The notes under the pieces are model-generated. The model was not told the DNA's origin, did not search any database, and worked only from the letters and a program-made list of their open reading frames with translations. The translations under genes were made by a program, and so were the position numbers. Positions 53,533 through 63,523 of a stretch of DNA of 64,000 nt are shown here, one piece after another. Source of the stretch: Actinomycetes bacterium. GTDB taxonomy: Bacteria; Actinomycetota; Actinomycetes; Mycobacteriales; Mycobacteriaceae. How positions within the stretch are numbered: position 1 is the stretch's first letter; the number at the start of each line of letters is the position of its first letter. The stretch is taken from positions 1-64,000 of the forward strand of contig JAEXZY010000083.1 of the NCBI GenBank assembly GCA_023404955.1. The letters are read 5' to 3'.

Positions 53533-55073
53533 CCTCGACCGTGACCTCCACGCTCCCCACCTCCGACGAGCTGCGCACCCGCGTGCAGGAAGCGCTGGCC
53601 GCGGTGGGCGCCCAGGTGCCGCTCGGCGCCCCGAATGCCGGCGGCGTGACCGCGAGCTCCCCGGTCAACGGAGACGTGCTGTTCACGGTCACCGAGTCCT
53701 CGACCGGCGACGTCGACGCGGCGATCGCCGCGGCCGCCGACGCGTTCACCACCTGGCGGACCACGCCTGCGCCGGTGCGTGGCGCGCTGGTGGCCCGGCT
53801 CGGCCAGCTGCTGGTCGAGCACAAGGACGCGCTGGCCACGCTGGTGACGATCGAGGCCGGCAAGATCACGTCCGAGGCGCTCGGCGAGGTCCAGGAGATG
53901 ATCGACATCTGCGAGTTCGCCGTCGGCCTCTCCCGCCAGCTCTACGGCAAGACCATCGCCTCCGAGCGGCCCGGGCACCGACTGATGGAAACCTGGCATC
54001 CCCTCGGCGTGGTCGGCGTGATCACGGCATTCAACTTCCCGGTCGCGGTGTGGGCGTGGAACACCGCGGTGGCGCTCGTCTGCGGTGACACCGTGGTGTG
54101 GAAGCCGTCCGAGCTGACCCCGCTGACCGCGATCGCGTGCCACGCGCTGCTGGCCCGCGCGTGCGCCGACGTCGGTGCTCCCACCGGTGTCTCTCAGCTG
54201 GTGCAGGGCGGCCGCGAGGTGGGCGAGCAACTCGTGGACGACGGGCGCGTCGCGCTGCTGTCGGCGACCGGCTCCGTGCGCATGGGCCGCGAGATCGGGC
54301 CGCGGGTGGCCCAGCGCTTCGGCAAAGTGCTGCTGGAACTCGGTGGCAACAACGCCGCCGTCGTGACCCCGTCGGCCGATCTCGACCTGGCGGTGCGCGG
54401 CATCGTGTTCTCGGCGGCCGGGACGGCCGGTCAGCGGTGCACGACGCTGCGCCGGCTGATCGTGCACTCGTCGATCGCCGACGAGCTGGTGGCCCGGATC
54501 GTGGCGGCCTACGAGCAGCTACCGGTGGGCGACCCCGCCGCCGAGGGCACGCTGGTCGGCCCGCTGATCCACGAGAGGTCCTACCGCGACATGGTCGGTG
54601 CGCTGCAGCAGGCGCGGGCCGAAGGCGGCGAGGTGACGGGCGGCGATCGGGTGGACGTCGGGGATGAGGGTGCGTTCTACGTCCGGCCCGCGGTGGTCCG
54701 AATGCCCGCGCAGAGCGAGGTCGTGCACCAGGAGACCTTCGCGCCCATCCTGTATGTGCTCACCTACGAGACGCTCGATGACGCAATCGGCCTGAACAAT
54801 GCTGTCCCGCAGGGGCTTTCGTCGGCCATCTTCACCCTCGACGTGCGCGAGGCGGAGCGCTTTTTGGCCGCCGACGGATCGGACTGCGGCATCGCCAACG
54901 TCAACATCGGCACCTCCGGCGCCGAGATCGGCGGAGCGTTCGGCGGCGAGAAGGAGACCGGCGGCGGCCGTGAGTCGGGCTCCGACGCGTGGAAGGCGTA
55001 CATGCGCCGGGCCACCAACACGGTGAACTACTCCTCGGAGCTCCCGCTGGCCCAGGGCGTGCACTTCGGCTGA
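53529..55073 (+). CDS. pcd: Piperideine-6-carboxylate / aminoadipate-semialdehyde dehydrogenase Pcd
   Basis: 514 residues, aldehyde dehydrogenase family 7. Oxidises the Lat product (2-aminoadipate semialdehyde, in equilibrium with piperideine-6-carboxylate) to 2-aminoadipate with NAD. ITAFNFPVAVWAWNTAVALV, FGKVLLELGGNNAAVV with the catalytic Glu, TAGQRCTTLRRL with the catalytic Cys, QETFAPILYVLTYE and GAFGGEKETGGGRESGSDAW. The ATG overlaps the hglS stop (ATGA). Counterpart of Rv3293. Confidence 0.95.
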   Translation: MTSTVTSTLPTSDELRTRVQEALAAVGAQVPLGAPNAGGVTASSPVNGDVLFTVTESSTGDVDAAIAAAADAFTTWRTTPAPVRGALVARLGQLLVEHKDALATLVTIEAGKITSEALGEVQEMIDICEFAVGLSRQLYGKTIASERPGHRLMETWHPLGVVGVITAFNFPVAVWAWNTAVALVCGDTVVWKPSELTPLTAIACHALLARACADVGAPTGVSQLVQGGREVGEQLVDDGRVALLSATGSVRMGREIGPRVAQRFGKVLLELGGNNAAVVTPSADLDLAVRGIVFSAAGTAGQRCTTLRRLIVHSSIADELVARIVAAYEQLPVGDPAAEGTLVGPLIHERSYRDMVGALQQARAEGGEVTGGDRVDVGDEGAFYVRPAVVRMPAQSEVVHQETFAPILYVLTYETLDDAIGLNNAVPQGLSSAIFTLDVREAERFLAADGSDCGIANVNIGTSGAEIGGAFGGEKETGGGRESGSDAWKAYMRRATNTVNYSSELPLAQGVHFG

Positions 55074-55184
55074 TTGCTTGCTGAGCGAGCTGGGGGCACC
55101 ACCCGCTTGCGAGGGAGGGTTTGTCCGCCGACACGCCGCGACAGGCGTGCATTCTGCGCGCGCTCGCGGTCGAGAATCGTGGGC

Positions 55185-56003
55185 ATGGAACTGGACGGCA
55201 AGGTCGCAATCGTCACCGGCGCGGCGTCGGGCATCGGCGCGGCGCTCGCGGCCGGGCTCGCCGCCCGCGGCGTGCGGGTCGTGATCGGTGACCTCGACGA
55301 GGCGGGTGCCCATGAAAGCGCCGAGGCGATCCGGCAGCGCGGCGGACAGGCCATCGGACTGAGAGCCGACGCCGCCGACGTCGTCGACATCGAGGGCATG
55401 ATCACGTTGGCGAGCCGCGAATTCGACCCCGTCGACATCTACATCGCGAACGCCGGAATCATCGGCCGACCGGGGCTGGGCACCGAGAAGGACTGGGACA
55501 CCATTCTCGACGTGAATCTGCGCGCTCACATTCGTGCAGCGAGACTGCTTGTGCCGCACTGGCAGTCGAAGGGCTCCGGCTACTTCGTGTCCGTGGCGTC
55601 AGCGGCAGGACTGCTGACGCAGCTCGGTGCGGCCGGTTACGCGGTGAGCAAGCACGCCGTCGTCGGGTTTGCCGAATGGCTGGCGATCAGCTACGGCGAT
55701 GACGGCATAGGGGTCAGCTGCGTGTGCCCGCTCGGGGTGGAAACGCCACTGCTACAAGCGGTTCGCAGCACCGATGATCCGGACGCGCGACTCGGGGCGT
55801 CGTCGATCGAACAGTCTGCCGCGGTGCTCACCGCCGACGACGTGGCGACGGCGACGATCGAGGCGATGATCGCCGACCGCTTCCTGGTGCTCCCACACGC
55901 CGAACTATTGGACATGTACCGGCACAAGGGTGGTGACTACGACCGGTGGATCTCGGGGATGCGACGCTATCAACGCGCACTGCGCGCACAGGGCGAGACG
56001 TAA
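55185..56003 (+). CDS. Short-chain dehydrogenase/reductase
   Basis: 272 residues. NAD(P) motif VAIVTGAASGIGAALAAGLA, acidic DLDEAGAH after strand 2 (suggesting NAD), IANAGII, catalytic Ser in VSVASAAGLL and Tyr/Lys in GYAVSKHAVVGF. The end DYDRWISGMRRYQRALR is common in mycobacterial SDRs of unknown substrate. Start ATG at 55185 fits the fold; the frame is open upstream to pcd. The 111-bp gap from pcd suggests its own transcript. Substrate not predictable. Confidence 0.9.
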   Translation: MELDGKVAIVTGAASGIGAALAAGLAARGVRVVIGDLDEAGAHESAEAIRQRGGQAIGLRADAADVVDIEGMITLASREFDPVDIYIANAGIIGRPGLGTEKDWDTILDVNLRAHIRAARLLVPHWQSKGSGYFVSVASAAGLLTQLGAAGYAVSKHAVVGFAEWLAISYGDDGIGVSCVCPLGVETPLLQAVRSTDDPDARLGASSIEQSAAVLTADDVATATIEAMIADRFLVLPHAELLDMYRHKGGDYDRWISGMRRYQRALRAQGET

Positions 56004-56285
56004 GAATCCTGTAACCACGCCACAGGTGCAGCGCACAGCCGCAAGCGGGCCATCCACAGCAAAGCCACTGTCACCTGTCAGAGCAGCTAGATTCGCGCTC
56101 TATTGACGCCCGCTAACCGTTTGCCCTGACACCCTCCCGGCCCGACGGGGACCGGGCACCACAGCGCCCTTCGCGACCCTGCATATCGCCCGGTCAGGTC
56201 GTTTCATCGCCCGCGGGGGGGCCCTCGCCGCGTGTAATCTCCGAACTCTGGACACCCGTTTGGGCGGCACGAGGAAGGGACGAGT

Positions 56286-58046
56286 GTGGACGTTCGCGCG
56301 CAATTGTCGCAACTCGACGAGACAACGCGAGACGCCCTCGCGCGCCGCATCAAGACCCGGCTCGCCGCGCGAGACGACGACACGAGCGACCATCACGTCG
56401 CGATCGTCGGCGGCGGCGTCGCAGCCCTCACCCTCGCCCTCGAACTGCGTTCCGCCCGGCCCGGCACCCGGATCCTCGTCGTCGAACCCACCCCGCACCC
56501 CGTCCCGGAAATCACCCACACCGTGGGCGAGTCCACCGTCGAGATCTCGGCGCACTACCTGCGCGACCGCCTCGGACTGGCCGACCACCTGCAGAACCAC
56601 CAGATCCGCAAGATGGGTCTGCGGATGTTCTTCAGCCAGGACGACAACACCGACATCAGCCGCCGTGTCGAGGTCGGCAGCAGCGCGTTCGTCCCGCAAA
56701 CCACCTATCAGATCGACCGGGGCAGGCTGGAGAACGAACTCCACCGCCGATGCCTGGCGGCCGGCATCGAGTTCGCCACCGGGCGCGTCCGTGCCGTCGC
56801 CTTCGGTGACGGCACGGCACCGCACCGGGTGACCATCCAGCGTGACGACGACGTCATCGAGCGAACGGCCCGCTGGGTCGTCGACGCCTCCGGGCGCAAC
56901 CGACTGCTGCCGCGCGAACTCGATCTCAAGCGCGCCAACGGGCACCACTGCAACGCCGCGTGGCTGCGCATCGCCACCGAGATCGACGTCGGGCAGTGGA
57001 GCGACGACCCCTCCTGGCACGCCCGACTGTCCGAGGGGCGGCGCGAGTACTCGACCAACCATCTGATGGGCGAGGGCTACTGGGTCTGGCTGATCCGGTT
57101 GGCCTCCGGCGCCACCAGTGTCGGCATCGTCGCCGACCCGGACTTCCACCCCTTCGACGGGTTCAACACCCTCGACAAGGCTCTGGTGTGGCTGCGCAAA
57201 CACGAACCGCAGTGCGCCGCAGTCCTGGACGCAGATGCGGGACTGATCAGAGACTTCCGGGTGATGAAGCAGTACAGCCACACCGTCGACAAGGTCTACG
57301 ACGGGCAGGCGCGTTGGTGCCTCACCGGCGATGCCGGTGTGTTCCTCGACCCGCTCTACTCCTCCGGACTGGATCTGGTCGCGATCGGCAACGGTCTGAT
57401 CACCGACCTGATCACCCGCGAACTCGACGGAGCCGACGTCGTCGCCCGCGCCGCCATCGGCGACTCGATGTTCCGTTCCCTGACCGACATGTGGTGCAAC
57501 ATCTATCGCGACCAGTACGTGCTGATGGGGTCGCCGACGGTGATGGCGGTCAAGGTCATCTGGGACATCGCGTTCTATTGGGGCTTCATCGGATTCCTGT
57601 ACAGCAACGACCGTTTCACCAAGGTGGCCGACGATCCCGAACTCGTGCCCTACCTGCAGGGCCTCATCGACCTCAGCAATCGCATGCAGCTGTTCTTCCG
57701 CGAATGGGTCGCCGTCGAGCGCGACCCCTCCCCCGCCCGGTTCGTCGACCTCTACGTTCCGCTGAACTTCATGGCGACGCTGCACCATGCGATGATGGGC
57801 ACCTCTGACGCGGTCCGCGAACGGTTCGACGCCAACGCCCTGCTGCTGCGCCAGATCGCGGGCCAGGTGATCGACACCGTCATGGCCGACAAGGCTTCCC
57901 GATTCTCCGACGACGATGTGATGGCGCAGGCGCAGGCGTGGCAGCGCGACGGGCTGCTTCGCGAACTGCGCACCGTCTTCCGTGAGCAGCAGGACATCGA
58001 CCCCATCTCGACCGGGTGGGTGCTGTGCGCCGCGGCAGCCCGATGA
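56286..58046 (+). CDS. Halogenase-like FAD-dependent oxidoreductase
   Basis: 586 residues. FAD fold HVAIVGGGVAALTLALEL (about 38-55), TVGESTVEISAHYL (about 79-92) in place of the halogenase GES/GEA loop, a Lys in QIRKMGLRMFF (K109) at the site of the catalytic Lys, YWVWLIRLASG (about 265-275) against the WxWxIP motif, and WCLTGDAGVFLDPLYSSGLD. WxWxI is kept but Pro is Arg. It may chlorinate, or hydroxylate/oxidise, the polyketide carried by the next gene. GTG start with GGAAGGGA upstream; its stop overlaps the PKS start (ATGA). Confidence 0.78.
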   Translation: MDVRAQLSQLDETTRDALARRIKTRLAARDDDTSDHHVAIVGGGVAALTLALELRSARPGTRILVVEPTPHPVPEITHTVGESTVEISAHYLRDRLGLADHLQNHQIRKMGLRMFFSQDDNTDISRRVEVGSSAFVPQTTYQIDRGRLENELHRRCLAAGIEFATGRVRAVAFGDGTAPHRVTIQRDDDVIERTARWVVDASGRNRLLPRELDLKRANGHHCNAAWLRIATEIDVGQWSDDPSWHARLSEGRREYSTNHLMGEGYWVWLIRLASGATSVGIVADPDFHPFDGFNTLDKALVWLRKHEPQCAAVLDADAGLIRDFRVMKQYSHTVDKVYDGQARWCLTGDAGVFLDPLYSSGLDLVAIGNGLITDLITRELDGADVVARAAIGDSMFRSLTDMWCNIYRDQYVLMGSPTVMAVKVIWDIAFYWGFIGFLYSNDRFTKVADDPELVPYLQGLIDLSNRMQLFFREWVAVERDPSPARFVDLYVPLNFMATLHHAMMGTSDAVRERFDANALLLRQIAGQVIDTVMADKASRFSDDDVMAQAQAWQRDGLLRELRTVFREQQDIDPISTGWVLCAAAAR

Positions 58047-61000
58047 CCCCAGCCCAACACGACGACCGCGAGGCACTGGCGATCGTCGGCATCGGCTGCC
58101 GGCTGCCCGGTGGCGTCGACTCCCCCGGCGAGTTCTGGACACTGCTGCTCGACGGGGTCGACGCCACCCGTGAGGTACCCGAATCCCGCTGGCATGCACC
58201 GCGATTCCACGATCCCGCCCCGGGCAAGGCCGGCAAGATGGTGACCCGCCGGGGCGGATACCTCGACGAGATCGACCAGTTCGACGCGGCGTTCTTCGGC
58301 ATCTCGCCCCGCGAGGCCAACCTGCTCGACCCTCAGCAGCGACTGCTGCTGCACGCCACCTGGGAAGCCCTCGAGGACGGCGGGATTCCTGCCGACGGGC
58401 TGGCCGGCACCGACGTCGGCGTGTTCATCGGCGGCTTCACGCTGGACTACCAGCTGCTGCAGAATCAGGGCCGCACCAGCCGATTCCGCTTCAAGCCGCA
58501 TTCGGCGACCGGGATGATGATGACGATGCTCGCCAATCGCATCTCCTACGCCTTCGACTTCCGCGGTCCGAGCATGGCCGTCGACACCGCGTGCTCGAGT
58601 TCGCTGGTCGCGATTCATCTTGCTGCACAGAGCATCTGGAACGGCGACTGTCAGTTGGCGCTCGCCGGCGGCGTGAACATCATCGTCGGACCCAACACCG
58701 CGATCGCCGAATCCAAGAGCGGCTTCCTCTCGCCCGACGGCAGGTGTAAGGCCTTCGATGCGTCAGCCGACGGATACGCCCGCGGCGAGGGCGGCGCCGT
58801 CGTCGTCCTCAAGCCGCTGCGCGACGCGGTGCGCGACGGTGACCGGATTTACGCCCAGATCCTCGGCACCGCGGTCACCCAGGACGGCCACACCGACGGC
58901 ATCACCGTGCCGAGCGAAGACGCTCAGCGGACCGCGATCATCACGGCGCTGCGACGCGCCGGTGTCGCACCCACCGACATCGGTTACGTGGAAGCTCACG
59001 GCACCGGGACCCCTGTCGGAGACCCGGTCGAAACCCAAGCTCTGGCAAGCGCACTCGCGACCGACCGGACCCCCGAGAACCCCCTGCTCATCGGATCGGT
59101 CAAGACGAACATCGGCCACCTCGAGGCCGGCGCCGGGGTCGCAGGCCTCATCAAAGCCGCACTGACCCTGCAGCACGGCCAGATTCCCGCCAACCTGCAT
59201 CTGAACACCCCGAGCAGCCCGCTCGGCGAGCTGAACCTCGACATCCCCCGTACGACACGACCCTTCCCGGCAGGGCAGCGGCGCCTCGCCGGGGTGAACT
59301 CATTCGGCTTCGGCGGCACCAACGCCCACGTCGTCCTCGCTGAACCTCCCACCGCTGCAACGCCGTCCGCCCCGGATGAGACGGCAGAACTCACGCTGCT
59401 CCCCGTGTCCGCGCGGTCACCGGAAGCGCTGGCGGCGGCGGCCCGCCAGCTGGCCGACCACCTGCAGGCGCACCCCGACCTGAGCCTCACCGATCTGGGA
59501 TACACCCTGAGCCGGCGCCGCAGTCATCTGAGCCATCGCCGCGCGCTCACCGTCGCCGGAATCGACGAAGCACGCGAGCAGTTGATCGAAATGGCCGCGA
59601 CGGCCGGGGAATCGATGACCGGCCGCACCGGGACAGACGCTCCGAAACTGGCATTCGTCTGCACCGGCATGGGTCCGCAGTGGTGGAAGATGTGCCGCGG
59701 GCTGCTCGACACCCACCCGGTGTTCGCCGCGAGCATCGCGCGCACCGACCGCGAACTCGCCCGCTACACCGAGTGGTCGCTGCTCGAAGAGCTGCGCCGC
59801 GACGAGGCCGACTCGCGGATGGGTGAGACCGAGGTGGCCCAGCCGGCCAACTTCGCCGTCCAGATCGCGCTGGCCGAGCAGCTCGCGCACTTCGGGGTGG
59901 TGCCCGACGCGGTGATCGGCCACAGTGCCGGTGAAGTCGCCTCGCACTACCTCGCCGGACTGCTGACCTTCGAGCAGGCCGTGCAGGTGATCTACCACCG
60001 CAGCCGCCTGCAGCAGCGCACCACCGGGATGGGCCGCATGCTCGCGGTGGGCCTGAGCGCCGAGACGTTGATGCAGACGCTCGACGCCGATGCCGCCGCC
60101 GAGTTCGGGCACCGGGTGTCGATCGCCGCGATCAACAGCCCGTTCGCCGTGACGGTGGCCGGCGACGAGGACGTGCTCGCCGAGATCGTGCGCCAGCTGG
60201 ACGAGGCAGAGGTGTTCAACCGCTACCTCGCGGTCAAGGTGCCCTACCACACGCACTACATGGACCTCGTGCGCGACGATCTGTTCGCAGCCTTCGACGG
60301 ATTGTCCTCGGCACCAAGTCGCATCCCGCTGTACTCGACCGTCACCGGCGAAAACCTCACGAACTACGAGGCCGGCGCCGCCTACTGGTGGCAGAACTGC
60401 CGTGCCACCGTGCTTTTCGAGGCCGCCGCCCGGCGGATGCTCGACGACGGCTACACCCACTTCATCGAGCTCGGACCCCACCCCGTGCTGGCATCGTCGA
60501 TCCTGGAGATCGCCGGTTCACAGGGCGTCGCGGTGGTGGCGACCCAGCGGCGAGGCGACGACGACGCCCGCACACTGCTGGGCGGAGTGGCAGCGCTCTA
60601 CGCCCACGGTCACGACATCGATTGGCAGGCATTCCATCCCGACGGCGAGGCCCGCCTCGTGACGTTGCCGACCTACCCCTGGCAGTCCAAACGCTTTTGG
60701 CACGAAACGCAGGAGGCAGCCGAAGACCTGCACTACACCCCGGTGCATCCCCTCCTCGGCCAGCCCGTGACCGGTGCGCACCCGGCGTGGGAGGTCGAGC
60801 TCAGCGTCGTCTCACTGCCGTTCCTGGCCGACCATCAGGTCCAGGGGGCCGTCGTGGTGCCCGGCGCCGTCTACCTCGAGATGGCACTCGCGGCCGCTTC
60901 GGAAACCTACGGAACGGCCTGCAGCGTCGATGATCTGGTGTTGCACCGCGCACTCCTGCTCGACGACACCTGCGACCCGCTGGTGCGGACCACGCTGAAC

Positions 61001-63523
61001 GAGGACACCGGCACGATCGAGTTCACCGCGTTCACCGGGATCGGTGACGGTGACTTCGGCTGGATCGTGACCGCGACGGCCGAGCTCAACACCCTCCCTC
61101 CCGTCCCCGCCCATGACCACGCAGCCGAAGAGGACTCCGTCGCAGCGCTGGACGCCGACGAGTTCTACGCACGCACCACGGCGCTCGGATTCACCTACGG
61201 CGACGCCTTCCAGCCGGTGCGAGACGTCACCGGCGGTGACGGCTGGGCGCGCGTGCGGATGCGCATCCCCACCGTCGTCGCTGACGACATCGACGCGTTC
61301 TCGTTCCACCCGGCCCTGCTCGACGGCGCCCTGCAGAGCCTCTTCGGCACGTCGACGGTGGCCGAGAACGCGACGCAGGCAACGTATCTGCCGACGCGCA
61401 TCCGGCACTGCGCGGTCTATGGGCGCCCGGAGTCCGACATGACGGTGCACGTGCGGGTCGTCGCCGCGACCCGCGAGGAGATCGAGAGCGACATCACCGT
61501 CGTCGACCGGCTCGGCCAGACGTTGGTCGTCCTGCAGGGCTTCACCGTGCAGTCGTTGAGCGCCTCGTCGGCGATGTCGACCGAACGCATCGACCGCGGC
61601 CTCTACAGCGTGCAGTGGAGCGACTGCCCGCCGGCGCAGATACCTGCCGAGCCCACCACCGGAACCTGGCTGATCCTCTGCGACACCGTCGGTTTCGGAT
61701 CGGCGCTGGCTCGCCAGCTGTCCGGGCACGGGCACCGGGTCACCGAGGTGGCCCACCAGTCCGTGCCCGAGATCACCGAGACGGGCACTGGATTCGCCGT
61801 CGATCCGCAACGGGGAGAGCAGCTTCGAGAGCTGATCGAGCGCTTACCCCACCATACGGGTGGTCTGACCAATGTCGTCGATTTCTGGCCCGTCGACATC
61901 TACTCCGGTTCCGACCATCGCCTCGGTGTGCACGCCCTGCTGCATGCGATCAATGCCCTGGCCACCTCCGACGGCGCGCCACCGCGGGTCCACATCGTCA
62001 CCGCCAACGCACAACCGGCACTCGGCACCGAAGACCTCGCAGTCGACCAGGCCACCGTGTGGGGCCTCGGCCGCGTCGTCGGACATCAGGAATTCCCCGA
62101 GATGTGGGGAGGGCTCGTCGACATCGACGACGCCGACGACCCCGATCTGACCGCTGGACGGCTGTGCGCGCACCTGCTCGACGAGGACGCCGAAGACCAG
62201 ATCGCGCTGCGCGGCGCCCGCACGCTGGCGCCGCGCCTGCTGCCATGCCCAGGCCTGACCAAACCGTTCCCGACGAAGCTCAACGCCACCGCGACCTACG
62301 TGGTCACCGGCGGCACCGGCGCGCTCGGGCGCAGCGTGGCCCTCTATCTCGCGGAACGGGGAGCCCGCCACATCACGCTGCTCAGCCGCCGCGAACTGCC
62401 GCCGCGGGCCCGCTGGTCCCATCTCGATGCCGGCGACCCCCACCACGCCACCGTGGAGACGATCCACCGCATCGAACGGCTCGGCGCCCAGGTGCGCTGC
62501 GTCGCCGTCGACATCACCGACGCTGAGCACGTCGAACGCTGGCGCGACGACCACGACCGTGCCGGCGCCCCGCCGATCCGCGGCATCGTGCACGCCGCCG
62601 GATCGGTCGACGACCGCCTCCTGGTCAGCATGACCGAAGACGACTTCGCCTCCGTGATGGCACCGAAGGTCATCGGTACCCGATTGCTGCACAACGCATT
62701 CGAGAAGGAAGACCTCGACTTCTTCGTGATGTTCGGCTCCGCCGGCTCGGTGATCGCCTCTCCGGGGCAGGCCAACTACGCCGCGGCGAACGCCTACCTC
62801 GACGCGTTCGCCCACTACCGCCGGGCCCGCGGTCTGCCGGCGCTGACCATCGGCTGGGGACCGTGGTCGGTGGGGATGGTCGAGGAGCTCAAGCTCGAGA
62901 AGATCTACGCCAACCGGGGTATCGAACTGATCACGCCGCGCGCCGGCGTCCGCATTCTGGACCGTCTGCTGTCCCAGAAGGTGGCCCACGTCGTCGCGAT
63001 CACCGCGGACTGGAACCGGGCCCGCCAGGGCTTCGGTGCGCGCCTGCCGGCGATCTACCGTGACCTGGAGACCGGCGGCGACGTCTCCGGAGATGCCGGG
63101 GCGGCGTCGCTTCTCGACGCGCTCTCGGCGCTTCCGGACGCCGAGAGGCTCCCCGTCGTCACCGAGCACGTCCGGGGCATCGTCGCCGCGGTGTTCGACT
63201 GCGCTGCCGACGATGTCGAGCCCGATGCCATGCTCGACGATCTCGGGTTGGACTCGATGATGGCGATGGAGTTCCGCGTCCGCATCAACACGATGTTCTC
63301 GATCGACCTGCCGGTGCTGGAGATCTTGCGCGGAGTCAGTGTGAATTCGCTCGCCGCCCGAATCCTGGCCGAACTGCGGCAGATTCACGCCGAGAGCGTC
63401 GAGGCCGAGCACTCCGCCGTCCCGCCGGCTCCCGATGATCTCGACGAGCTCCTCGCCACGCTGTCCGACGACGAGCTGCGCGCGCTCCTGGCCGATATCG
63501 AAGGAAGTCCGGACGAGCAGTGA
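58043..63523 (+). CDS. Type I polyketide synthase, KS-AT-DH-KR-ACP
   Basis: 1826 residues. KS (about 11-435) with Cys184 (VDTACSSSL), His319 (EAHGTGTP) and His359 (NIGHLEAGAG). AT (about 535-830) with Ser628 (GHSAGE) and the specificity region VPYHTHYMD, neither HAFH nor YASH. DH (about 910-1180) with His931 (HQVQGAVVVP) and Asp1094 (DGALQ). KR (about 1190-1620, with a structural half) with TGGTGALGRSVA, VDD of B-type and Tyr1579 (NYAAANAYLD). ACP with Ser1738 (LGLDSMMAMEF). No ER or thioesterase; a charged tail (LDELLATLSDDELRALLADI) may dock. Complete reductive set for an unsaturated chain, probably iterative. Confidence 0.93.
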   Translation: MTPAQHDDREALAIVGIGCRLPGGVDSPGEFWTLLLDGVDATREVPESRWHAPRFHDPAPGKAGKMVTRRGGYLDEIDQFDAAFFGISPREANLLDPQQRLLLHATWEALEDGGIPADGLAGTDVGVFIGGFTLDYQLLQNQGRTSRFRFKPHSATGMMMTMLANRISYAFDFRGPSMAVDTACSSSLVAIHLAAQSIWNGDCQLALAGGVNIIVGPNTAIAESKSGFLSPDGRCKAFDASADGYARGEGGAVVVLKPLRDAVRDGDRIYAQILGTAVTQDGHTDGITVPSEDAQRTAIITALRRAGVAPTDIGYVEAHGTGTPVGDPVETQALASALATDRTPENPLLIGSVKTNIGHLEAGAGVAGLIKAALTLQHGQIPANLHLNTPSSPLGELNLDIPRTTRPFPAGQRRLAGVNSFGFGGTNAHVVLAEPPTAATPSAPDETAELTLLPVSARSPEALAAAARQLADHLQAHPDLSLTDLGYTLSRRRSHLSHRRALTVAGIDEAREQLIEMAATAGESMTGRTGTDAPKLAFVCTGMGPQWWKMCRGLLDTHPVFAASIARTDRELARYTEWSLLEELRRDEADSRMGETEVAQPANFAVQIALAEQLAHFGVVPDAVIGHSAGEVASHYLAGLLTFEQAVQVIYHRSRLQQRTTGMGRMLAVGLSAETLMQTLDADAAAEFGHRVSIAAINSPFAVTVAGDEDVLAEIVRQLDEAEVFNRYLAVKVPYHTHYMDLVRDDLFAAFDGLSSAPSRIPLYSTVTGENLTNYEAGAAYWWQNCRATVLFEAAARRMLDDGYTHFIELGPHPVLASSILEIAGSQGVAVVATQRRGDDDARTLLGGVAALYAHGHDIDWQAFHPDGEARLVTLPTYPWQSKRFWHETQEAAEDLHYTPVHPLLGQPVTGAHPAWEVELSVVSLPFLADHQVQGAVVVPGAVYLEMALAAASETYGTACSVDDLVLHRALLLDDTCDPLVRTTLNEDTGTIEFTAFTGIGDGDFGWIVTATAELNTLPPVPAHDHAAEEDSVAALDADEFYARTTALGFTYGDAFQPVRDVTGGDGWARVRMRIPTVVADDIDAFSFHPALLDGALQSLFGTSTVAENATQATYLPTRIRHCAVYGRPESDMTVHVRVVAATREEIESDITVVDRLGQTLVVLQGFTVQSLSASSAMSTERIDRGLYSVQWSDCPPAQIPAEPTTGTWLILCDTVGFGSALARQLSGHGHRVTEVAHQSVPEITETGTGFAVDPQRGEQLRELIERLPHHTGGLTNVVDFWPVDIYSGSDHRLGVHALLHAINALATSDGAPPRVHIVTANAQPALGTEDLAVDQATVWGLGRVVGHQEFPEMWGGLVDIDDADDPDLTAGRLCAHLLDEDAEDQIALRGARTLAPRLLPCPGLTKPFPTKLNATATYVVTGGTGALGRSVALYLAERGARHITLLSRRELPPRARWSHLDAGDPHHATVETIHRIERLGAQVRCVAVDITDAEHVERWRDDHDRAGAPPIRGIVHAAGSVDDRLLVSMTEDDFASVMAPKVIGTRLLHNAFEKEDLDFFVMFGSAGSVIASPGQANYAAANAYLDAFAHYRRARGLPALTIGWGPWSVGMVEELKLEKIYANRGIELITPRAGVRILDRLLSQKVAHVVAITADWNRARQGFGARLPAIYRDLETGGDVSGDAGAASLLDALSALPDAERLPVVTEHVRGIVAAVFDCAADDVEPDAMLDDLGLDSMMAMEFRVRINTMFSIDLPVLEILRGVSVNSLAARILAELRQIHAESVEAEHSAVPPAPDDLDELLATLSDDELRALLADIEGSPDEQ

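Noticed and set aside
55132..55149. Small inverted repeat cacgcc-n6-ggcgtg between pcd and the SDR
   Set aside because: Six-base arms are common by chance in this GC content and there is no T-tract; not strong enough for a terminator.
56100..58199. 699-codon minus-strand frame opposite the halogenase-like gene
   Set aside because: Composition and lack of motifs show it is the complement of a real gene.
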